Shown: one piece after another, positions 8,904 through 14,863 of the stretch
Layout of the letters: each line of letters begins with the position of its first letter
How positions within the stretch are numbered: the stretch's first letter is position 1
From: Thermoplasmatota archaeon
GTDB lineage: Archaea > Thermoplasmatota > Thermoplasmata > GCA-020350865 > JAUVCJ01
Length of the DNA: 19,421 nt
Assembly: GCA_030595765.1 (NCBI GenBank)
Contig: JAUVCJ010000017.1
Location: 1-19,421 of the forward strand
Direction: 5' to 3'
Made by a program: the position numbers and the translations under genes
Notes under the pieces: generated by a model
The model's input: only the letters and a program-made list of their open reading frames with translations
The model's database searches: none
Told to the model about the DNA's origin: nothing

Positions 8904-10283
8904 ATGAAGATATTGAAAGGAGTCAGGATTTGGGATTACCCTGATACTAGATCCACGGACATCACCATTGATAATGGAAAAATCATAACCATCGAAGATA
9001 GTATGCTCAAAAAGATTGAGGTTGGCTACAATAATTTCGAGAGCTCAGAAATTAAAACAATTGATGCTGAAGGGCTTTATGTTCTACCAGGGCTGGTTAA
9101 TGCCCACACCCATTCCCCAATGTGGCCCCTTTCTGGTCTTATTGATGTTGCTAATTTTGCTAGAGCCACATCAGATGGAAACCAAAACCTACATGCAGAT
9201 GCCACAACATTCCGATCCTGGCTTAAGATAGTCCAAAAAGCAGAAATGAGCATCACTCCCGATGATGTGAAATTATTTTCAATACTGACATATTCGCAAA
9301 TGCTCCTTAAAGGTATTACAACAGTTGCTGATTTTTATATCCACCTGAATTCACTTGCGATAGCCGCCATAGATTCGGGCATCAGGGCACACCTGGTCAG
9401 AGGCATGATCGATCGTTTGGATGCCGGAATCGTTAACAGGAATGATGACGAGAGATATAACAGGGTAAAAGATAGATTGAACGATTGTGGGAACCTACAC
9501 AGGAAATGGCAGGGAACAGGAGAGGGCAGAATAACCATCGGCATAGGTCCTCATTCTCCTCATACTTGCTCGGATGAACTGCTTATTGGCGCAGCAGAAA
9601 TGGCTAGGGACCTTTCTTGCCCATTGCATATCCATCTTGCAGAGGATGTTGAGGCTACCCGCAGATATCGGGCAGAAAATCAAGGAGTTGTTAGGCACCT
9701 GGAATCCTTAGGCCTGATGGATACCAAGATCCTAGGAATACATTGCTGCCATCTGAACGAGAAGGACATGGACATCCTGGCAGGTTATGCAAACTTCTGG
9801 GTTGTCTATTGCCCATACTCAAACCGGCAGCTTGGAGTTGGAGAGGCCCCTGTCAAACAAATGTCGCAGCTGGGCATCAATATCGCGCTTGGCACCGACG
9901 GAGCAGCCTCCAACCCTGTAATGGATCTAAGAATGGATGGGCAGATGGCTGCGGAAACTCTGGAAATGAGCGATAGAAAGCGTGTACGATCAATGAGCCT
10001 AGCAGGCTCGGATGCATTGGGACTAGAGGGTGGAAAGATCGAAGCTAGTAAGCTTGCAGATCTTGTTTTGGTCAAAGACCTATCTGCATTTCTTGGAGGA
10101 AAAGAAGAACCTGTTCACGTGTTTGTCAATGGGGAGCATGTTGTCAAAGATGGTAGATGCACTCTTGTTGACATGGACGAGCTTTCAGACAGGGCAAAAG
10201 AAAGAAAGGCTGAGCTGATGGAAGGATGGGGTTTGAACAGGCAAGGAAACAAGAAAGGGCAGAAAAATTACACCGGAGTTTGA
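8904..10283 (+). CDS. mqnX: Amidohydrolase (MtaD/TrzN-like), probable aminofutalosine deaminase
   Basis: This is a 459-residue metal-dependent deaminase of the amidohydrolase superfamily. Metal and catalytic residues are in place: HxH in NAHTHSP (H68, H70), PHSPHT (H217, H220), HIHLAED (H244 with E247), GIHCCH (H280) and GTDG (D332). The N-terminal strand-rich segment and C-terminal LADLVLV..VFVNGEHVVKDG segment form the usual composite beta domain. Families of this type deaminate the adenine of MTA, SAH, 5'-deoxyadenosine or 6-amino-6-deoxyfutalosine. Lying directly upstream of mqnE, whose product is aminofutalosine, the best guess is deamination to futalosine. The start is ATG 8904 with GGTGG six bases upstream. 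The alternative is a general SAH/5'-deoxyadenosine deaminase; sequence reading alone does not separate these. The gene symbol reflects context. Confidence 0.75.
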   Translation: MKILKGVRIWDYPDTRSTDITIDNGKIITIEDSMLKKIEVGYNNFESSEIKTIDAEGLYVLPGLVNAHTHSPMWPLSGLIDVANFARATSDGNQNLHADATTFRSWLKIVQKAEMSITPDDVKLFSILTYSQMLLKGITTVADFYIHLNSLAIAAIDSGIRAHLVRGMIDRLDAGIVNRNDDERYNRVKDRLNDCGNLHRKWQGTGEGRITIGIGPHSPHTCSDELLIGAAEMARDLSCPLHIHLAEDVEATRRYRAENQGVVRHLESLGLMDTKILGIHCCHLNEKDMDILAGYANFWVVYCPYSNRQLGVGEAPVKQMSQLGINIALGTDGAASNPVMDLRMDGQMAAETLEMSDRKRVRSMSLAGSDALGLEGGKIEASKLADLVLVKDLSAFLGGKEEPVHVFVNGEHVVKDGRCTLVDMDELSDRAKERKAELMEGWGLNRQGNKKGQKNYTGV

Positions 10284-10353
10284 GGAGTTACCACTGTGAT
10301 AAGATATGTAAGAGATGTAAGCCATGTTGCCAGTGATGAGATCATGAACTCCG

Positions 10354-10363
10354 AGGGAGGTGA
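10354..10363 (+). promoter_or_regulatory. Strong Shine-Dalgarno deciding the mqnE start
   Basis: AGGGAGGTGA matches the archaeal 16S anti-SD almost fully and ends five bases before ATG 10369. A GTG at 10360 is in the same frame but overlaps this motif, so it cannot be the start served by it. Confidence 0.75.
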
Positions 10364-10368
10364 AAAAG

Positions 10369-11736
10369 ATGACCTCTAAAATCAGATTAGAGCCAGAGCC
10401 GTACCAGAGCATACTGGAGAGTGGTGGAGAACTCTCCCAGCAACAGGCAATGGAGCTCTATTTGCATCCAGACCTTCATGGTGTTGGCGCATTGGCTGAT
10501 TGGTTCAACAGGTTGAAGAACAAGGACCTGGTGTTCTTTAACATTAACAGACACATCAACCATACTAACATCTGCATCAACAAATGCTCTTTTTGCTCAT
10601 TCTTCAGGGAATCTGGCCATCCTGATGCCTACGAGCTTTCCCTAGACCAAATTCTGCAAAAGGCCAAAGACATGCCTGACGATTGCACAGAAGTGCACAT
10701 AGTTGGAGGCCTTTCAAGCAGCCTGACACTTACGTATTTCGAGGAAATGTTCAGAGCATTGAGATCAAACCATCCCGACATACATATCCAGGCTCTTACG
10801 GTTGTGGAAATAGAGCATCTGAGCTCAATCTCTGGGTTTCCGGTGCAGGAAGTCCTGGCAAGGTTAAAGGCTGCTGGACTCGGCTCGCTTCCGGGTGGTG
10901 GCGCCGAGATATTCGACCCCGAAATAAGGGCTCAGATATGCCCAGCAAAGATATCTGGAGACCGGTGGCTTGACATCGCGCGACTTGCCCATCAGGTAGG
11001 CCTTCGCACCAATGCGACCATGCTCTTTGGGCACATCGAAAAGATCGAACACAGAGTGGATCACTTACTTAAATTGAGAAGCCTTCAGAACGAGACTGGA
11101 GGGTTCCAGAGCTTCATTCCGCTCCCATATCTTTCAGAAAATAACAGGCTCGCCAGTACCATCGACCCAACTGGACAGGATAGATCTATTACCCCTCCAA
11201 GACAGGATAGAGCCATTCTCCCTCCAAGACAGGATAGAGCCATTCTCCCTCCAAGACAGGATAGAGCCATTCCACCTCCAAGACAGGATAGAGCCATTCC
11301 ACCTCCAAGACAGGATAGAGCCATTCCACCTCCAAGACAGGATAAAGCCATTGGCCCATCGGGCTCGGACATTCTAAGAACTTATGCAGTATCCAGACTT
11401 GTGCTTTCCAATTTCCAGCACATTAAAGCATTCTGGATAATGATCGGAAAAAAGCTGGCCCAGACCTCCCTTTTATATGGTGTGAACGACCTCGACGGAA
11501 CCGTAAGAGAAGAGAATATCGCCCATTCAGCCGGAGCTAGCGCCGGCTCCGAACTTTGCGCTGACGAATTGCTGGAGCTTGTGAGAGGAGTTAACAAGAC
11601 CCCAGCCCAAAGAGATACGCTATACAACATTTTGAAACTATACGAGGGAAAACAATGCGAGGGTAAACTAAACGGGGGTAAAAACAAAACGAACGACATA
11701 GATGAGGTTTCCGAAATAATGGGGGGCGATCCTTGA
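10369..11736 (+). CDS. mqnE: Aminofutalosine synthase MqnE (radical SAM), with repeat insert
   Basis: This radical SAM enzyme adds the adenosyl radical to 3-[(1-carboxyvinyl)oxy]benzoate to form 6-amino-6-deoxyfutalosine. The cluster-binding motif is CINKCSFC (C69, C73, C76 from ATG 10369). MqnE rather than MqnC is indicated by CSFCSFFRESGHPDAY, the FIPLPYLSEN loop, HIKAFWIMIGKKLAQ and especially NDLDGTV.EE.I.HSAGA near the C-terminus. At 455 aa it is longer than the usual ~360-390 because of a 63-residue repeat (residues ~270-332), placed between the FIPLPYLSEN loop and the DILRTYAVSRLVLSNF helix, plus a Lys/Gly-rich C-terminal tail. The first two-thirds of the barrel is intact, so the enzyme is probably active. 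It lies 85 nt after the deaminase gene and overlaps mqnA by 4 nt (TTGA), so the two are translationally coupled. Confidence 0.9.
   Translation: MTSKIRLEPEPYQSILESGGELSQQQAMELYLHPDLHGVGALADWFNRLKNKDLVFFNINRHINHTNICINKCSFCSFFRESGHPDAYELSLDQILQKAKDMPDDCTEVHIVGGLSSSLTLTYFEEMFRALRSNHPDIHIQALTVVEIEHLSSISGFPVQEVLARLKAAGLGSLPGGGAEIFDPEIRAQICPAKISGDRWLDIARLAHQVGLRTNATMLFGHIEKIEHRVDHLLKLRSLQNETGGFQSFIPLPYLSENNRLASTIDPTGQDRSITPPRQDRAILPPRQDRAILPPRQDRAIPPPRQDRAIPPPRQDRAIPPPRQDKAIGPSGSDILRTYAVSRLVLSNFQHIKAFWIMIGKKLAQTSLLYGVNDLDGTVREENIAHSAGASAGSELCADELLELVRGVNKTPAQRDTLYNILKLYEGKQCEGKLNGGKNKTNDIDEVSEIMGGDP
11176..11364 (+). repeat. Seven in-frame 27-bp tandem units inside mqnE
   Basis: The consensus is QDRAI(P/L)PPR. 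Units 2-3 are identical to each other, as are units 4-6; the first (QDRSITPPR) and last (QDKAIGPSG) units are degenerate. Such homogeneity at the DNA level suggests recent expansion or ongoing exchange. The encoded 63 residues are Pro-, Arg- and Asp-rich and probably disordered. Confidence 0.95.
11641..11685 (+). repeat. Three imperfect 15-bp units in the mqnE C-terminal tail
   Basis: Units read YEGKQ, CEGKL and NGGKN with a shared core (g)aGGGtAAA. Units 1 and 2 differ at three of 15 bases; unit 3 is more diverged. This lies just past the conserved end of the enzyme, within its last 32 residues. Confidence 0.7.
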
Positions 11737-12524
11737 ATTGCATACTTGGAAAAGTGAGCTACCTCAATTGCGCTCCGATATACCATTTCCTGGATAAAAC
11801 CATTAGAGACACCCGGAGCGCATTGAAGTTAAATGTCATATCAGCAACACCGGCCAAGCTTACCGAGCTTATGCTAGAAGGAAAAGTAGATGCAGGCCCC
11901 ATGCCAGTCATGGATTATCTGCGTTACCAGGATAAGTTCGAATTAATGGGAGGACTCTCTATCTCCTCTCGGAAAGAGGCAGGCTCTGTCCTTCTCTTCT
12001 CCCAACGGAAGCCAGAAATGCTAGATGGCTTGAATGTTGCACTCTCGCCTGAATCTTCCACCTCAAATGCTCTGCTAAGGATAATATTAGAGAATAAATT
12101 CAATGTGCATCCGCATTTCAAACCATTTGAGCCAGACACCCCAGACCATGGCAAAGAACCAGATGCTCGACTAGTCATAGGAGACAGGGCTCTCAGAATG
12201 GCTTCAGCGAGGCCAGAAGAAGCCGCAATGGATCTGGGCAAAGTGTGGAGCTCGTGGCAGGAGTTGCCCACAGTGTTTGCCCTTTTCGTGGCAAGAAAAG
12301 GACTGGCCTACAGAGTAGAGCTTACCCAGGCTCTAAGAAGCTCACGAAACATGGGCCTTTCTAGGCTGGAGGAGGTTGCGCAGGTCCAATCGTCTTTGCT
12401 AGGCTTTACCCAAAACCGCTGCCACCTGTACCTGTCGTCGCTGGATTACGGCCTGGAAGAAGTGCATATATTGAGCATACGAAAATTCGAGGATCACGCC
12501 AGAGAATTGGGGTTGCTTGGCTGA
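11733..12524 (+). CDS. mqnA: Chorismate dehydratase MqnA
   Basis: MqnA dehydrates chorismate to 3-[(1-carboxyvinyl)oxy]benzoate, the entry step of the futalosine pathway. Its fold resembles periplasmic binding proteins, but no signal peptide is present and it acts in the cytoplasm. Recognisable family blocks are GKVSYLNCAPIY at the N-terminus, GPMPVMDYLRY, GGLSISSRKEAGSVLLFS, LSPESSTSNALLRI, ARLVIGDRALR and DLGKVWSSWQELPTVFALFVARK. The length of 263 aa is normal. Translation begins at TTG 11733, which overlaps the mqnE stop (TTGA); GGGGGG at 11721-11726 lies six bases before it. The last seven codons (RELGLLG and stop) belong to the first unit of a 21-bp tandem repeat that continues beyond the stop, so the C-terminus has probably been set by that array. 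Identification is firm. Confidence 0.9.
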   Translation: MNCILGKVSYLNCAPIYHFLDKTIRDTRSALKLNVISATPAKLTELMLEGKVDAGPMPVMDYLRYQDKFELMGGLSISSRKEAGSVLLFSQRKPEMLDGLNVALSPESSTSNALLRIILENKFNVHPHFKPFEPDTPDHGKEPDARLVIGDRALRMASARPEEAAMDLGKVWSSWQELPTVFALFVARKGLAYRVELTQALRSSRNMGLSRLEEVAQVQSSLLGFTQNRCHLYLSSLDYGLEEVHILSIRKFEDHARELGLLG

Positions 12525-12690
12525 TATTTTGGACTGCTTGGTTGAGAATTGGAGCTGCTCGGCAGAGAATTAGGACTGCTTGGTTGAGAATTGGAACTGC
12601 TCAGCAGATAATTGGAGCTGCTCGGCAGAGAATTAGGACTGCTTAGTTGAGAATTGGAACTGCTCAGCAGATAATTGGGACTGCTGGCTG
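12502..12690. repeat. Nine 21-bp tandem units spanning the mqnA stop codon and the gap to trm5
   Basis: The unit is close to GAGAATTGGAACTGCTCGGCA. Nine contiguous copies start in the last codons of mqnA and end nine bases before the trm5 stop codon (12699-12701, opposite strand), so they fill the whole space between these convergent genes. The mqnA stop TGA (12522-12524) straddles units 1 and 2. A higher-order duplication is visible: 12544-12606 and 12607-12669 (three units each) differ at only two positions. In the mqnA frame the units would read (R/stop)ELELLG, with stops created by a TGA/AGA or TAA/GAA change at the same unit positions. Confidence 0.95.
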
Positions 12691-12698
12691 TGCATTTA

Positions 12699-13988
12699 TT
12701 AGTCCACAACAATATCAAAGCTATAATGCCCCAGAGTAGGAGAGTAGGACCTTACCTCGCGGACATCCAACACCACTGCCCTTTTTCCACTGTCCCTTGC
12801 TACATATATCACTTGATCAGCTCCAATCGATTGATCCTCGACAATGGCATGGTAATGTAGCACCCCTCCAGGCTTCAAGAGCTCCAGACCAATGTCAATG
12901 AAGCTGTAAGCCCCATGTGGCAGGTTCATGATCACCCTATCAAAGACAGGCGCATTTTTGAGGCAACTCCGAGCATCCCCAATAACAGGCATAATTCCAT
13001 GCAAGCCGTTTCCCACCATGCTCATATTCAGCAACTCTATGGCGGCAGGGTTTATGTCCAGAGCCACAACTTTGCCTGCCTTGCCCTCCTTCTCGATATG
13101 GAGAGCAAAAGGGCCGATGCCTGCAAACATGTCCAACACAACCTCGCCCAACTTGACCTGCTGCGCAACTGCTCTGTGCTCGGTTGCAAGTCTAGGCGAA
13201 AAATAAGCCATGGCAAGATCAACATGAATGCGTAGGCCGTATTCCTTATGGATAGTATCGGTCTTCTGGACACCTGCCAATTGGGTCAAGTCCCTTACTC
13301 TGAACTCCCCCATCACACCTTTGTCAAGAAGAACGGTCTTGGCGCCTGCATGAGTCTCAAGCAGAGCCATCCCAATATCCAGTCCAAAATCAATAAGCTC
13401 ATCTGTAAGCTTTAACACGATAATATCTCCCACCATGTCAAATGAGCTGGGAAGTTTGTTATGCAGGCCTGGTGAAAACAAATTCTCAGGCAGTAGTTTC
13501 CTATAATCCCCAGGCGGTTTCTCAAGCGATTCCATGTCGTGGTGAACCAGTTCAAGTTTTAGTCCTAGTTCTTGTTCCAGTTCTTGTTCCAGTTCAAGTT
13601 CCAACCCCAGTCCCAGTTCTAATTCCAATTCCAATTCCAGTTCTTGCCCTAGCCCCGACCCCTGCTGCAGTCCCTGCCCAATTCTAGATGCCAGCCACGG
13701 TGGAGGTTCCTGTCCCATTTTAGATGCCAACTCCGGTGGATGTTTCTGCCCCATTTTAGATGCCAACTCCGGTGGATGTTCCTGTCCCTTTTCCAGATCC
13801 AGGTTCAAAACATCGGCATTCAAAACATTAGCAGATTGTGAATGCACAGGCAGGAGAACATATTCTCCAACTCTGGTAATTTTATAGTCGGTTCTTAACA
13901 CGCCCCTGTCAAGAAGAAGGGTTCTGACCATTTCAGCATCCTTGGCCAGCACACGAACTGCCAATACCCGGGCTTTTGGCAACCTCAA
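12699..13988 (-). CDS. trm5: Trm5-family tRNA (guanine37-N1)-methyltransferase with expanded linker
   Basis: This is a SAM-dependent class I methyltransferase of the Trm5/TYW2 family, most likely making m1G37 on tRNA. The N-terminal ~50 residues (LPKARVLAVRVLAKDAEMVRTLL) form the D1 domain. The catalytic part contains GVQKTDTIHKEYGLR, YFSPRLATEHR, LDMFAGIGPFALH (SAM loop), ALDINPAA and MNLPHGAY, corresponding to the Arg, Asp and Asn-Leu-Pro residues known in archaeal Trm5. Length is 429 aa against ~330-345 for relatives; the excess lies between D1 and D2 (residues ~52-147) and consists of repeats (NVLNAD/VLNLD, MGQ.HPPELASK and an E/Q/G-L stretch). The start is TTG 13988, overlapping the stop of the translin gene (TTGA), with GAGGAG just upstream. 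A TYW2/Taw22-type role cannot be excluded from the motifs alone. Confidence 0.87.
   Translation of the reverse strand: MRLPKARVLAVRVLAKDAEMVRTLLLDRGVLRTDYKITRVGEYVLLPVHSQSANVLNADVLNLDLEKGQEHPPELASKMGQKHPPELASKMGQEPPPWLASRIGQGLQQGSGLGQELELELELELGLGLELELEQELEQELGLKLELVHHDMESLEKPPGDYRKLLPENLFSPGLHNKLPSSFDMVGDIIVLKLTDELIDFGLDIGMALLETHAGAKTVLLDKGVMGEFRVRDLTQLAGVQKTDTIHKEYGLRIHVDLAMAYFSPRLATEHRAVAQQVKLGEVVLDMFAGIGPFALHIEKEGKAGKVVALDINPAAIELLNMSMVGNGLHGIMPVIGDARSCLKNAPVFDRVIMNLPHGAYSFIDIGLELLKPGGVLHYHAIVEDQSIGADQVIYVARDSGKRAVVLDVREVRSYSPTLGHYSFDIVVD
13548..13646 (-). repeat. 33-codon (E/Q/G/K)-L alternating stretch in the trm5 linker
   Basis: Every second codon of trm5 residues ~115-147 encodes Leu, mostly alternating with Glu, built from hexamers such as GAACTG and GAATTG with synonymous drift. 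Hexanucleotide slippage is the simplest origin. Alternating acidic and Leu residues could form a beta-type or a loosely structured amphipathic segment. Confidence 0.85.
13681..13788 (-). repeat. Three 36-bp tandem units in the trm5 linker
   Basis: Three contiguous units (13681-13716, 13717-13752, 13753-13788) encode variants of MGQ(E/K)(H/P)PP(E/W)LAS(K/R). Units 2 and 3 differ at only two of 36 bases; unit 1 is more diverged. They fall in residues ~67-103, between the D1 domain and the catalytic domain. Confidence 0.9.
13804..13833 (-). repeat. 15-bp direct duplication at the edge of the trm5 linker
   Basis: Two adjacent 15-bp copies (13804-13818 and 13819-13833) differ at two bases and encode VLNAD and VLNLD. 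They precede the 36-bp array in the protein, so three different unit types are stacked in one linker. Confidence 0.75.
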
Positions 13989-14611
13989 TTCTCCTCTAGC
14001 TTCTTACGAAGTTCCTGTACCTCACAACTGAGAGTTAAATTAGAGTGGGCAAGGGATATCTCACCCCTTGTTTTTTCAAGTAAGCTTCTGACAATATCCT
14101 GTTTTCTCCTTATGGAGACCAGTGCGCTCGGATAGTTGAATCGCATCAAGGTCTCAAACACGTATTCCATCCTGTTAAGCTGCAAGGTGGCTCCTTCTAC
14201 ATCCCCATCCCGCAAGGCATCCAAAGCAAAACGTCTCATCTCTCCGACACTGTCAGCCAGACCCAATAGGTACCCAGCATCTGTGGAGCCAAGCTCTTCT
14301 GGAGAAGGGATCGTCTCGCCCTTGTTGAGTGCATGTACGATGCAGGCCTCTACAAGCTCCTGTAGCGCGTTCTCAACGAAACCCGAGTGAAATAGGTCGG
14401 GATGCTCATGAAGTAGGCTACGAAGCCTCATAGCCTCGTCCTTTGCTTCCATAAGCATCTCAGAGGGATCATCACCTCTATGAATTATCCTAACTGCGGT
14501 TGTTGACAACCGTATCACAGCCCGTGAGGACTTCAAGGCCACCTCCCTTACGGTGTCCTTTTCATTCATTCGTTTCTCTATGCCATCGGCAATATCATCA
14601 AGGGCTTTCAT
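13985..14611 (-). CDS. Translin/TRAX-family RNA-binding protein
   Basis: This is a 208-residue all-helical protein with translin-family blocks: LHEHPDLFHSGFVENALQELVEA, DAGYLLGLADSVGEMRRFAL, MEYVFETLMRFNYPSAL and RRKQDIVRSLLEKTRGEI. The paired acidic residues in QELVEA sit where TRAX-type proteins carry catalytic Glu, so RNase activity is possible. In eukaryotes translin-TRAX (C3PO) processes tRNA leaders and passenger strands; archaeal TRAX-like proteins form similar octamers. The gene overlaps the start of trm5 by 4 nt, which supports a role in tRNA metabolism. No Shine-Dalgarno precedes ATG 14611; a TATA-like element about 28 nt upstream suggests a leaderless transcript. The last ~20 residues (CEVQELRKKLEE) may form a short coiled coil. 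Confidence 0.8.
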   Translation of the reverse strand: MKALDDIADGIEKRMNEKDTVREVALKSSRAVIRLSTTAVRIIHRGDDPSEMLMEAKDEAMRLRSLLHEHPDLFHSGFVENALQELVEACIVHALNKGETIPSPEELGSTDAGYLLGLADSVGEMRRFALDALRDGDVEGATLQLNRMEYVFETLMRFNYPSALVSIRRKQDIVRSLLEKTRGEISLAHSNLTLSCEVQELRKKLEEN

Positions 14612-14634
14612 GCTGGCATGGAAGGTTTTCAGGG

Positions 14635-14642
14635 ATATTAAT
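14635..14642 (-). promoter_or_regulatory. Candidate TATA box for the translin-trm5 operon
   Basis: ATTAATAT on the minus strand is centred about 28 bases upstream of ATG 14611. With archaeal spacing the transcript would start at or near the ATG, consistent with the absence of a Shine-Dalgarno. A second AT-rich site (14659-14669) is an alternative that would leave a leader of about 27 bases. Confidence 0.4.
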
Positions 14643-14828
14643 GTTGGCCATGTTCATTCATTATTTAGCCACCACAGCCTTTACGCATTATCATACCTAA
14701 AAAACAAAAAGGCGTCCGGCACGATATTGACCAAATCTATTCATTCAGGATCATTAATGCTAGTTGCCCTGAAGCTAAACATACCAGATATTTTGCACTG
14801 ACTACCGCTGATGCTAAATTTCGCCCAC

Positions 14829-14839
14829 AATATTTAATA
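14829..14839 (+). promoter_or_regulatory. Candidate TATA box for the IMPase-NAD kinase operon
   Basis: AATATTTAATA lies 25-35 bases before ATG 14864, and no Shine-Dalgarno is seen between them. This is the classical arrangement of a leaderless archaeal transcript. Confidence 0.55.
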
Positions 14840-14863
14840 CGCCGGTTAGGACTGTTACGCACC

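Larger units (their letters stand above)
14612..14863. other. Divergent intergenic region between translin and IMPase genes
   Basis: These 252 bases separate two operons transcribed away from each other. Besides the TATA-like elements listed separately, I see no coding frame of quality, no RNA gene and no repeat. Confidence 0.5.

Noticed and set aside
10275..10352. GGAGTT/AACTCC as a stem between the deaminase gene and mqnE
   Set aside because: Only six bases pair across about 65 bases, which is expected by chance.
11085..11372. Minus-strand frame with repeated GGxMALSCL units
   Set aside because: It is a mirror of the 27-bp array in mqnE; the repeat pattern follows from the coding strand.
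10369..11736. Assignment of the radical SAM protein as MqnC or a CofH/CofG-type enzyme
   Set aside because: The NDLDGTV.EE.I.HSAGA and HIKAFWIMIGKKLAQ blocks and CSFCSFFRESGHPDAY fit MqnE better.
7269..12690. CRISPR array
   Set aside because: The repeats are contiguous, without unique spacers, and mostly lie in reading frames of conserved enzymes.
12494..12718. Minus-strand frame encoding Ser/Asn/Pro-rich heptads over the 21-bp array
   Set aside because: It is open only because the repeat length is a multiple of 3; it overlaps the ends of mqnA and trm5 and shows no start signal of note.
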